DNA of 64,000 nt. Source: Oribacterium sp. NK2B42 (GTDB taxonomy: Bacteria > Bacillota > Clostridia > Lachnospirales > Lachnospiraceae). Positions 26,718 through 34,603 of the stretch are shown here, one piece after another; within the stretch, counting starts at the first letter, position 1; each line of letters starts with the position of its first letter. Both the position numbers and the translations under genes were made by a program. The notes under the pieces were generated by a model. It saw nothing but the letters and a program-made list of their open reading frames with translations, searched no databases and was not told the origin of the DNA. The stretch covers positions 19,856-83,855 of the forward strand of contig NZ_AUJX01000014.1 of NCBI RefSeq assembly GCF_000424445.1, read 5' to 3'.

Positions 26718-27533
26718 ATGCAGGATTTCACACAGTATTTTTTATATATACCGGGAATTGTGATATTTCTTCTTGGCTCAGGTCAGGTGCGGAAGTGGAT
26801 CACAAGCAACAGGAACGGTTCTGTAGACGGACTTGTAGTGCGCTGCGAGCATGTTGTAAAAAAAGACAGAAAGAACCGGGAAGCCTTCAACTATTTCAAT
26901 ACTACAGTCGAATATGTTAATCCCAAAACAGGAAACAAAGAAATACACGCCATAAAGACACCGACAGAATATGCGGTGGGGCAGCAGGTACGTCTGACCA
27001 AAACATCGGAATTCGGAAATATCGTAATCAATGATGCAGATGAAAGTACCATATTTCATCCTGTAGCCGTTATGGTGGGAGGTGCACTGACTATCCTGCT
27101 GGCTCTCTGGACAAATCAGGGAAACGAGGTTTATGCCATGGGATGTCTGGCAGCGCTGTTCATGGGAGCAGGAGCCTGCCTTGTGCATAATTATGTGAAT
27201 GTTTCCCGTATGGGACTTAAACCATTTGAAGCAGAAATAATCGATACCTATAAGAGGCAGATATCCAAGTCTTCAAAGATATTAAGAGGAGATAAATTCA
27301 TTTATTATCCTGTGGTTAAATATGAAATGAACAGAAGCGAAAATATCATGCGCCTGCATGTGGATTCTGAATATGAGAAGACATTTCCCATAGGAGATAA
27401 GATAACGCTGTTTTATGATGAAAAAACCCAACAGATCAGGGAAAAGAATGCACAACCAATACAACTTATTATTGGACTTATGCTTTTGATACTGGGTATA
27501 GCAGTAGCATTTTCGATATTGACTGCTATATAA
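26718..27533 (+). CDS. Membrane protein, DUF3592-like
   Basis: A protein of about 271 residues with a helix at the N-terminus (FLYIPGIVIFLLGSG), two further helices near 115-155, two soluble beta-rich segments of similar pattern, and a last helix (LIIGLMLLILGIAVAFSIL). Each soluble segment ends in a VGQQVRL or IGDKITLFYD type strand, which fits DUF3592-like proteins. The start is uncertain: ATG 26718 has GGAGG but only four bases of spacing, while GTG 26700 or ATG 26703 would overlap the DeoR gene. The function and any link to ascorbate are unknown. Confidence 0.6.
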   Translation: MQDFTQYFLYIPGIVIFLLGSGQVRKWITSNRNGSVDGLVVRCEHVVKKDRKNREAFNYFNTTVEYVNPKTGNKEIHAIKTPTEYAVGQQVRLTKTSEFGNIVINDADESTIFHPVAVMVGGALTILLALWTNQGNEVYAMGCLAALFMGAGACLVHNYVNVSRMGLKPFEAEIIDTYKRQISKSSKILRGDKFIYYPVVKYEMNRSENIMRLHVDSEYEKTFPIGDKITLFYDEKTQQIREKNAQPIQLIIGLMLLILGIAVAFSILTAI

Positions 27534-27603
27534 TATAGAAAGAATCCTCGGGGTTCTTTTGAAGTACCGGGATAGTTATTATTAACAAACAGGAGGTTTT
27601 CCA

Positions 27604-28302
27604 ATGTTAGAGGAACTTAAGAAAAAAGTCTATGAGGCAAATATACTTCTTCCAAAGTATGGGCTTGTTACCTTCACATGGGGCAACGTAAGCGCAATAG
27701 ACAGAGAGTCCGGCTTATTTGTAATCAAACCAAGTGGGGTTGATTATGAGACAATGACTCCGGATGATATGGTGGTTATGGATCTTGACGGAAATAAGGT
27801 TGAAGGAAAACTCAATCCTTCATCAGATACTCCTACACATTTGGAAATATATAAGGCATTTAAAGACGTAGGCGGAGTTGTTCATACCCATTCCTCATAT
27901 GCTACAAGCTGGGCTCAGGCCGGACGCAGCATTCCTTGCTACGGTACAACACATGCTGACTACTTCTATGGAGAGATCCCATGCGTAAGATGTCTCACAA
28001 AGGATGAGATCGAGTCAGCTTACGAGGAGAATACAGGAAAACTTATCGTATCCGAATTCCAACGTATGGAGAAGGATCCTGTGGCAGTTCCTGCGGTTCT
28101 TTGCAAGAATCACGGTGTATTTGCCTGGGGCAAGGACGGCCATGAAGCAGTTCATAACGCGGTTGTTACTGAGGAAGTAGCAAAGATGGCATACAGATGC
28201 GAAGTTATCAACAAAGATGTTAAGCCTGCACCTCAGGAGCTTATGGATAAGCATTATTATCGTAAGCACGGTGCTAATGCATATTACGGACAGGGAAAAT
28301 AA
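27604..28302 (+). CDS. ulaF: L-ribulose-5-phosphate 4-epimerase
   Basis: It converts L-ribulose 5-phosphate to D-xylulose 5-phosphate, the exit point of ascorbate breakdown. The 232-residue class II aldolase-fold protein has [42 protein letters not shown] with the zinc histidines, and KNHGVFAWG with the third histidine. AraD and UlaF cannot be told apart by sequence alone; the neighbourhood supports UlaF. AGGAGG lies about nine bases before the ATG. Confidence 0.92.
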   Translation: MLEELKKKVYEANILLPKYGLVTFTWGNVSAIDRESGLFVIKPSGVDYETMTPDDMVVMDLDGNKVEGKLNPSSDTPTHLEIYKAFKDVGGVVHTHSSYATSWAQAGRSIPCYGTTHADYFYGEIPCVRCLTKDEIESAYEENTGKLIVSEFQRMEKDPVAVPAVLCKNHGVFAWGKDGHEAVHNAVVTEEVAKMAYRCEVINKDVKPAPQELMDKHYYRKHGANAYYGQGK

Positions 28303-28303
28303 A

Positions 28304-28960
28304 ATGAGAATACTAAGTCCCTCTATCCTGTCTGCGGATTTCAAAAATCTGGGACAGCAGATCGTTGATGTAAAGAATGCGGGTGCAGAGTATCTTCATG
28401 TGGATGTAATGGACGGTGTTTTTGTAAAGTCCATATCACTCGGTATGCCGGTTATAAAAAGTGCCAGAAGCGCATGCGATATCTTTTTTGATGTACACCT
28501 TATGATTGTGGATCCTATAAGATATATTGAAGAAATAGCCGCTTCCGGAGCTGACGGCATAACCTTCCATCTGGAAGCTGCCGAGGATCCCATGGCTGTT
28601 ATCGATAAGATTCACAGCCTCGGAAAGCACGCAGGAATTTCCATCAAACCCGGCACAGATGTAGCAACACTTAAACCATATCTTGACAAGGTTGAAATGA
28701 TTCTGCTCATGACAGTGGAACCCGGTTTCGGCGGTCAGAAGATTATCCCCGAAAGCTTTGACAGAATCAAAGCCGTCAGAAAAATGCTCGAAGATGCCGG
28801 CTCCAACGCCGACCTCGAAGTTGACGGCGGCATCAAAAAAGACAATGTCCAGGAAATCGTAAAAGCCGGAGCCAACGTCATCGTTGCCGGCTCCGCCATT
28901 TACGCTGGTGACGCAGCCGCGAACGTCAAAGAATTTTTATCTCTGATAAATAATGCATAA
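28304..28960 (+). CDS. rpe: Ribulose-phosphate 3-epimerase
   Basis: Rpe interconverts D-xylulose 5-phosphate and D-ribulose 5-phosphate. The 218-residue TIM barrel shows SPSILSADF, HVDVMDG, DVHLMI, TVEPGFGGQK and EVDGGI, all diagnostic of Rpe and not of the related decarboxylase UlaD. The start at 28304, one base after the ulaF stop, gives the standard N-terminus MRILSPSIL. In this locus it would feed D-xylulose 5-phosphate made by UlaF into the pentose phosphate pool. Confidence 0.94.
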   Translation: MRILSPSILSADFKNLGQQIVDVKNAGAEYLHVDVMDGVFVKSISLGMPVIKSARSACDIFFDVHLMIVDPIRYIEEIAASGADGITFHLEAAEDPMAVIDKIHSLGKHAGISIKPGTDVATLKPYLDKVEMILLMTVEPGFGGQKIIPESFDRIKAVRKMLEDAGSNADLEVDGGIKKDNVQEIVKAGANVIVAGSAIYAGDAAANVKEFLSLINNA

Positions 28961-28986
28961 ATAAGTACTTTTAGCCAATACGTGAA

Positions 28987-29139
28987 GAAAATGCAGGGGA
29001 TGTGCGGCTAGGCTTGCGAGTTGAAATAACAGTCGGCTTCACATGTACGACCCAGATGCACGTCAGTGCAGTTGGGGCGAACATGTGAAGCCGACTGTTA
29101 TTTCAATCTCGTGGGCCGTCGCGCATCCCCTGCATTTTC
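28987..29139. repeat. 153-bp giant fold-back palindrome
   Basis: Outer arms GAAAATGCAGGGGATG (28987-29002) and its exact complement (29124-29139), then a perfect 26-bp inner inverted repeat (29021-29046 with 29081-29106), then apex pairs CCCA/TGGG and TGCAC/GTGCA. It separates the ula operon from the copper operon. The architecture matches the 9935-10164 palindrome but the sequence differs. Confidence 0.9.
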
Positions 29140-29163
29140 TGTCCCATTTAAAAAAAACAGGTA

Positions 29164-29192
29164 TTGACTAACATACCCCCGGGTGGTATATT
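29164..29192 (+). promoter_or_regulatory. copA promoter with CsoR-type operator
   Basis: TTGACT (29164-29169), a 17-bp spacer and TATATT (29187-29192) form a good sigma-A promoter. The spacer holds ATACCCCCGGGTGGTAT (29173-29189), an inverted repeat like CsoR operators (ATACC...GGTAT around a C/G-rich core). Copper-free CsoR bound here would block polymerase. A second half-site-like AGTGGGGGTAT lies at about 29215-29225. Confidence 0.82.
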
Positions 29193-29254
29193 TAGCTCAC
29201 ACCTCAAGATAGGGAGTGGGGGTATATTGATTAACGATCATCACGGAGGACGAG

Positions 29255-31837
29255 ATGGAACAGTATATAGTAACCGGCATGAGCTGCGCCGCATGCCAGG
29301 CAAGAGTAGAAAAAGCCGCAAAAAAAGTACCCGGTGTTAAAGAAGCCAACGTCTCACTTCTGACCAATACACTTATGGTCGACGGCACCGCCGAATCCTG
29401 TGACATCATAAAAGCAGTGGAAGAAGCCGGCTACGGAGCTTCGGTTAAAGGCGCACAGAAGACAGAGGAAAATACCTACGAAGACAGCCTCAAGGCCCAG
29501 GAAGAAGCATTAAAAGACCATGAAACACCGGTATTGAAGAATCGCTTACTCAGATCTGCGGTACTGCTCCTGACACTCATGTATCTCTCCATGGGACACA
29601 ACATGGCAGGATTCCCGGTTCCCGCCTTTCTTGAAAATCCTGCGGCCAATGCATTGACTCAGATGCTCATCGCAATAGTTGTGATGTATATAAACCGGAA
29701 GTTTTTCATAGACGGCTTCAGGACGCTTTTTGACGGCTCCCCCAATATGGATGCGCTTATCGCTTTGGGATCCACAGCATCCTTTGCATATTCACTTGTA
29801 TCTCTTTATATCATGATAAATGCCATGGGCAGAGGTGAGTCGGAGACAGTCCATCATCTGGCACATAACCTATATTTTGAGACAGCGGCAATGATACCTA
29901 CGCTCATAACTGTAGGAAAGCTTCTGGAAGCAATGTCAAAAGGACATACAACAGATGCGCTTAAGAGCCTCATGAAGCTTTCTCCAAAAACTGCGGTTCT
30001 TTACCGCGACGGAAAGGAGACAGAAGTTCCTATTGCCGAGGTTAAAACCGGAGACCTGTTTGTTGTAAGACCCGGAGAGAATATCCCCGTGGACGGAATC
30101 ATAGAAGAAGGAGAAACTTCTGTAAATGAGTCAGCCCTTACGGGAGAATCCATACCGGTTGACAAAACTTTAGGGGATATGGTTTCTGCCGGAACCATCA
30201 ATCAGTCAGGATATGTAAAGTCAAGGGCTACGAGAGTCGGCAAGGATACAACATTATCCCAGATCATAAATATGGTTTCGGATGCAGCCGCAACAAAGGC
30301 TCCTATAGCAAGAATTGCGGATAAGGTCGCTTCTGTATTTGTGCCTTTCGTCATTACCGTTTCGGTGCTTACATTATTTATCTGGCTTTTTATGGGAAAA
30401 GGCATCGAGTTCTCCATTCCGAGAGCAGTTGCGGTACTGGTTATTTCCTGCCCATGTGCTTTGGGACTTGCAACACCGGTGGCCATAATGGTAGGAAACG
30501 GCATGGGAGCCAAAAACGGTATCCTGTATAAAACCGCTGCTTCCCAGGAACAGTCAGGACGTATAGAGATAGTTGCACTTGATAAGACAGGCACCATCAC
30601 AAAGGGTGAGCCGGTGGTGACGGATATAATACCTGAGGAAGGTGTCACAAAGGAAGAACTGCTGAGTCTTGCGGCTTCCCTGGAACAGAAATCGGAGCAT
30701 CCTTTGGCAAAGGCTGTTATGAGCTATGCCAATGAAAACCATATACGTATTCCTGAGGTAAGTGACTTCCGCGCATTACCGGGAAACGGCATAACTGCAA
30801 AGCTTGACTGCCATGAGCTTTACGGCGGTTCCGGGAAGTTCATGATGGAGAAATTCGGAGCTGATGATACAATTGTCCGTAAGTCCGATGAGCTTTCTGA
30901 AATGGGAAAAACACCGCTTTTCTTTTCCGAAGATAATAAGCTTCTTGGCATGATTGCTGTCTCTGATACAATAAAAGAGGATTCCGCCAAAGCCATAAAA
31001 GAGCTTAAAGGTATGGGCATCGAGGTCTATATGATCACAGGTGATAATGAAAAGACCGCACAGGCAATCGCTAAGCAGGCAGGAGTCTATCACGTGATTG
31101 CCGGTGTTCTTCCGGACGGTAAGGAAGCGGTTATCCGTGAGCTTCAGAAAAAGGGCAAGGTTGCAATGGTTGGTGACGGAATCAATGATGCGCCGGCATT
31201 AACAAGATCGGATCTTGGTGTAGCCATAGGAGCGGGGGCTGATGTAGCCATTGACGCTGCCGACGTGGTCATCATGAAGTCAAAGCTTACGGATGTAGCT
31301 GCAGCCATAAGACTTGGCAGGGCCACCATAAGGAATATCCATGAAAATCTTTTCTGGGCATTCTTTTATAATGTTATCTGCATACCTCTTGCGGCAGGCT
31401 TTTACTCGGCTCTTTTCGGATGGGATTTTGAAATGAATCCTATGGTGGGAGCAGCCGCCATGAGCATTTCCAGCTTCACGGTATGTATGAATGCCCTGAG
31501 ACTGAATCTTTTCGATGTATTCGACGCATCAAAGGATAAAAAAATAAAAAGGAAAACTACAGCGACCGCGGAAAAGGAAGCTGAGTTAAATACAAATGAA
31601 GAAACAAAAAAGGAGAATGAAATCATGACAGAAACAGTTAATATCAAGGGAATGATGTGCGGACATTGCGAGGCAACAGTTAAGAAGGCTCTGGAGGCCC
31701 TTGACGGAGTTACTTCAGCAACAGTTTCCCATGACAGCGGAACAGCCGTTATTGAGCTTTCAAAGGACGTTGATGAGGCAGCAATTAAAAAGGCTGTGGA
31801 GGATCACGACTTCGAGTTCGTTTCCATCGTAAAGTAA
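29255..31837 (+). CDS. copA: Cu(I)-exporting P1B-type ATPase with C-terminal CopZ-like domain
   Basis: CopA pumps Cu(I) out of the cytoplasm. The 860-residue protein starts with a heavy-metal-binding domain (GMSCAACQ near residue 8), then membrane helices, the actuator loop (ALTGES near 293), the Cu-binding CPC helix (SCPCALGLATP near 398), the phosphorylation site DKTGT near 444, the nucleotide domain (HPLAKA) and GDGINDAPAL near 642. After the last membrane pair comes a charged linker (Glu/Lys/Thr, about 760-788) and an extra metal-binding domain, GMMCGHCEA near 800. A C-terminal domain of this kind is unusual because CopZ is normally a separate protein. GGAGGA precedes the ATG. It is followed by csoR. 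Confidence 0.94.
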   Translation: MEQYIVTGMSCAACQARVEKAAKKVPGVKEANVSLLTNTLMVDGTAESCDIIKAVEEAGYGASVKGAQKTEENTYEDSLKAQEEALKDHETPVLKNRLLRSAVLLLTLMYLSMGHNMAGFPVPAFLENPAANALTQMLIAIVVMYINRKFFIDGFRTLFDGSPNMDALIALGSTASFAYSLVSLYIMINAMGRGESETVHHLAHNLYFETAAMIPTLITVGKLLEAMSKGHTTDALKSLMKLSPKTAVLYRDGKETEVPIAEVKTGDLFVVRPGENIPVDGIIEEGETSVNESALTGESIPVDKTLGDMVSAGTINQSGYVKSRATRVGKDTTLSQIINMVSDAAATKAPIARIADKVASVFVPFVITVSVLTLFIWLFMGKGIEFSIPRAVAVLVISCPCALGLATPVAIMVGNGMGAKNGILYKTAASQEQSGRIEIVALDKTGTITKGEPVVTDIIPEEGVTKEELLSLAASLEQKSEHPLAKAVMSYANENHIRIPEVSDFRALPGNGITAKLDCHELYGGSGKFMMEKFGADDTIVRKSDELSEMGKTPLFFSEDNKLLGMIAVSDTIKEDSAKAIKELKGMGIEVYMITGDNEKTAQAIAKQAGVYHVIAGVLPDGKEAVIRELQKKGKVAMVGDGINDAPALTRSDLGVAIGAGADVAIDAADVVIMKSKLTDVAAAIRLGRATIRNIHENLFWAFFYNVICIPLAAGFYSALFGWDFEMNPMVGAAAMSISSFTVCMNALRLNLFDVFDASKDKKIKRKTTATAEKEAELNTNEETKKENEIMTETVNIKGMMCGHCEATVKKALEALDGVTSATVSHDSGTAVIELSKDVDEAAIKKAVEDHDFEFVSIVK
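31625..31837 (+). CDS. copZ: Possible internal CopZ copper chaperone start inside copA
   Basis: An ATG at 31625 in the copA frame is preceded by AAAAAGGAG ending at 31615, nine bases upstream, which is an ideal ribosome site. Initiation here would give a 70-residue stand-alone chaperone starting MTETVNIKGMMCGHCEA, which is the usual CopZ length and start. The sequence features are direct; use of the site in the cell is inferred. The alternative is a leftover of a fusion between once separate copA and copZ genes. Confidence 0.5.
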   Translation: MTETVNIKGMMCGHCEATVKKALEALDGVTSATVSHDSGTAVIELSKDVDEAAIKKAVEDHDFEFVSIVK

Positions 31838-31847
31838 GGTGAATGAC

Positions 31848-32153
31848 ATGCCTGCTTGTTGTGACGGAGAAAATGTAAGACATAAGAACAGAACCCCTGA
31901 GCAGATAAAGGCCCTGACAACCAGGCTTAACCGTATAGAAGGTCAGATCTGCGGGATAAAAAAGATGATCGAGGACAACAGGTATTGCCCCGATATCCTT
32001 ATCCAGGTAAGTTCGGTTCAGGCATCTCTCAATTCATTTAACAAAGAACTCCTGAGTTCGCATATCAAGTCCTGTGTTGTGGAGGATATAAAAGACGGAA
32101 AAGAAGACGCGGTGGATGAGCTGTGTGAGCTTCTGAAGAAAACAATGAAATAA
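31848..32153 (+). CDS. csoR: Copper-sensing repressor CsoR
   Basis: A 101-residue helical DUF156/CsoR-FrmR family repressor. The family pattern is RLNRIEGQICGIKKMIEDN, followed by NRYCPDILIQ, and SSHIKSCVVED, which supply the Cys-His-Cys copper ligands. Copper binding releases it from DNA. ATG 31848 has AAGGTG six bases upstream; a GTG at 31839 would add three residues. It lies ten bases after copA and probably autoregulates from the promoter at 29164. Confidence 0.92.
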   Translation: MPACCDGENVRHKNRTPEQIKALTTRLNRIEGQICGIKKMIEDNRYCPDILIQVSSVQASLNSFNKELLSSHIKSCVVEDIKDGKEDAVDELCELLKKTMK

Positions 32154-32164
32154 CAATACCATAT

Positions 32165-32207
32165 AACTTCCGGAGGTTTTATTCTTCGGAAGTATTTGTT
32201 TTTTACG
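32165..32207 (+). terminator. Terminator after csoR
   Basis: AACTTCCG pairs with CGGAAGT around a 14-nt loop, followed by ATTTGTTTTTT. Confidence 0.8.
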
Positions 32208-32222
32208 GGATTTCGACGAGCC

Positions 32223-32260
32223 ATAGGGGACGGTTCTCTCCGGTGAGAACCGTCCCCTAT
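32223..32260. repeat. Perfect GGGGACGGTTCTC palindrome
   Basis: A perfect 16-bp inverted repeat, ATAGGGGACGGTTCTC (32223-32238) and its complement (32245-32260) around TCCGGT. Palindromes with this GGGACGGTTCTC core are common in Clostridia genomes; a decayed relative is at 788-826. No T tract follows, and a separate terminator already ends csoR. Confidence 0.8.
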
Positions 32261-32389
32261 GACTATTTAAATCCATTCTTTTGGTTCTTCAATTGTTCAC
32301 AATGAATACACATTTGCCAGATATAATCAAAAATCATTAAAACCCATAGTTTTATAGATATATAGACAGAGTAGCAGAAAGGACATTTT

Positions 32390-34429
32390 ATGATAAATAT
32401 CTTAAATGTTTTCAAAGGCAGGAAGCCACAGTCACAGATGAATCTTGCAAATGAAAACTATTCCGGGAACAATAACCGAAATGACAATGGATTTGACAAT
32501 TTCAATGATTTTTTCAATCAGTTCAATAAAAATAACCAGAATGGAGGAAACAGCTACAAGCCCCGCAACAGGAAGCCGCTGATTTTCTATTATTTCGTGG
32601 CTCTGGTGATCATACTTTTGCTGAACACCTTTGTTTTTCCTTCCATTATGACCCGCTCAGTGAAGGACACGACCTATACCGAGTTCATAAATGCCGTTAA
32701 CAACAACGCAATAACGGATGTTAAATTCACCGACGACACTATTTATTATGTTGCCAATGTTAACGGCCAGGCACTTACCTGCCGCACGGGACGAATAAAA
32801 AACGAGTACACAGAAGCCTCTGTGCTGGACATTCTCTACAACCAGAATGTTAATTTTATCGAGGAGATACCGGTTGAGACAAGTCCCATAATCAGCTTCC
32901 TTTTAAGCTGGATATTCCCTATCCTTATTTTCTGGGCGCTTGGAAACTGGCTTTCCAGAAAAATGGCCTCAAGCATGGGTTCCATGGGAGGCGGCGGAAT
33001 GTTCGGAGGCTTCGGAAAGTCCAATGCCAGAGAATATGAAGCCAATGGCGACAATAAGGTAACCTTTAAGGACGTTGCAGGTGAGGATGAAGCCAAGGAG
33101 CTTCTCAGCGAGATGGTGGACTATCTTAAGGAGCCTGACAAGTATACCGAGATCGGTGCCCATATTCCGAAGGGTGCTCTTCTTGTAGGTCCTCCGGGAA
33201 CAGGTAAGACACTTCTGGCAAAGGCTGTGGCCGGAGAAGCAAATGTTCCATTCTTTTCCATTTCCGGTTCTGAATTTGTTGAGATGTTCGTAGGTATGGG
33301 TGCAGCCAAGGTCAGAGACCTTTTTGATCAGGCAAAGAAAAAAGCACCTTGTATCATTTTTATCGATGAGATCGATGCCATAGGTAAAAAGAGAGGCGGC
33401 GGTGCCCTGGGCGGTAATGATGAGCGTGAGCAGACATTGAACCAGCTGCTTACCGAAATGGACGGTTTCGACTCCTCAAAGGCCATCATTATCCTGGCGG
33501 CAACAAACCAGCCGGATTCCCTGGATCCCGCTCTCCTTAGACCGGGACGTTTTGACAGACGTGTTCCGGTTGAGCTTCCTGATTTCCAGGGCAGAGTAGA
33601 TATCCTGAAGGTTCATGCAAAGGATATCAAGATGGCGGAAAATGTTAATTTGGAAGCTATCGCAAAGGCCGCAGCAGGTGCCAGCGGTGCAGAGCTTGCC
33701 AACATTATAAATGAATCTGCATTAAGAGCTGTAAGAGCCGGACGTGAAAGAGTTATCCAGTCAGACCTCGAAGAGTCCATAGAAGTTGTTATAGCCGGTT
33801 ACCAGAAGAAGAATAAGGTAATGACGGATAAGGAAAAGCTTATCGTTTCATATCATGAGGTGGGACATGCTCTTGTGGCGGCTCTTCAGAAGAATAGTGC
33901 ACCCGTTCAGAAGATTACTATTATCCCGAGAACCTCAGGTGCTCTTGGCTATACCATGCAGGTTGAGGAAGAGGGTAACCATTACCTTTACTCAAAGGAA
34001 GAGCTTGAGAACAAGATCGCAACGCTTACAGGCGGAAGATGTGCCGAGGAGCTGATCTTCCATACCTGCACCACAGGTGCAAGCAATGATATCGAGCAGG
34101 CTACAAAGTATGCCCGTGCCATGATCACTCGCTACGGTATGTCCGACGAGATCGGTATGGTTGCCATGGAGCAGCTTCAGAATCAGTATCTCGGCGGTGA
34201 TGCGTCACTTACCTGTTCGCCTGAGACCCAGACTAAGATTGACAAGATGACGGTTGACCTTGTGAAGGCGCAGCATGACAAGGCCATGGAGCTTCTTAAG
34301 GACAATATCAACAAGCTCCATGAGATCACAAAGTTCCTTTACGAAAAGGAGACCATTACAGGAGCTGAGTTCATGGAGATACTTAACCGAAAGGAAGTTG
34401 ATCCTTCGGTTGTGGCTCCGACAAACTAA
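32390..34429 (+). CDS. ftsH: ATP-dependent zinc metalloprotease FtsH
   Basis: A membrane-anchored AAA+ protease that removes damaged membrane proteins and some regulators. The 679-residue protein has an Asn-rich cytoplasmic N-terminus (about 20-58), two helices (about 65-85 and 165-187), a Gly-rich linker, Walker A GPPGTGKT near 268, Walker [12 protein letters not shown] near 322, the second region of homology ending in RPGRFDRR near 385, and the zinc motif HEVGH near 490. The Asn-rich leader of about 35 residues is longer than in many FtsH proteins. The upstream ribosome site is GAAAGGA. Confidence 0.96.
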   Translation: MINILNVFKGRKPQSQMNLANENYSGNNNRNDNGFDNFNDFFNQFNKNNQNGGNSYKPRNRKPLIFYYFVALVIILLLNTFVFPSIMTRSVKDTTYTEFINAVNNNAITDVKFTDDTIYYVANVNGQALTCRTGRIKNEYTEASVLDILYNQNVNFIEEIPVETSPIISFLLSWIFPILIFWALGNWLSRKMASSMGSMGGGGMFGGFGKSNAREYEANGDNKVTFKDVAGEDEAKELLSEMVDYLKEPDKYTEIGAHIPKGALLVGPPGTGKTLLAKAVAGEANVPFFSISGSEFVEMFVGMGAAKVRDLFDQAKKKAPCIIFIDEIDAIGKKRGGGALGGNDEREQTLNQLLTEMDGFDSSKAIIILAATNQPDSLDPALLRPGRFDRRVPVELPDFQGRVDILKVHAKDIKMAENVNLEAIAKAAAGASGAELANIINESALRAVRAGRERVIQSDLEESIEVVIAGYQKKNKVMTDKEKLIVSYHEVGHALVAALQKNSAPVQKITIIPRTSGALGYTMQVEEEGNHYLYSKEELENKIATLTGGRCAEELIFHTCTTGASNDIEQATKYARAMITRYGMSDEIGMVAMEQLQNQYLGGDASLTCSPETQTKIDKMTVDLVKAQHDKAMELLKDNINKLHEITKFLYEKETITGAEFMEILNRKEVDPSVVAPTN

Positions 34430-34603
34430 TATAATACCGGCCGTTCAGGCATCCCCCGCTTTCACTGCGTTTTTTGTTAATTTTATATCATTTATGCACG
34501 TTTTTTTATTAGTACAATGGTGATTTTGTATAGTAAAAATATTACTTCATCGTTATAATTACAACATGACGAAGGCTGTATACATAATTTTTAGGGAGTA
34601 ATT
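34430..34603 (+). promoter_or_regulatory. fbp upstream region
   Basis: An AT-rich 174-bp gap. TATAAT at 34554-34559 is a perfect -10, 45 bases before the fbp ATG; the -35 position is poor, so the promoter is tentative. I see no strong terminator for ftsH in this gap. Confidence 0.4.

Noticed and set aside
28304..28960. Possible UlaD decarboxylase
   Set aside because: SPSILSADF, HVDVMDG and EPGFGGQK are diagnostic of ribulose-phosphate 3-epimerase.
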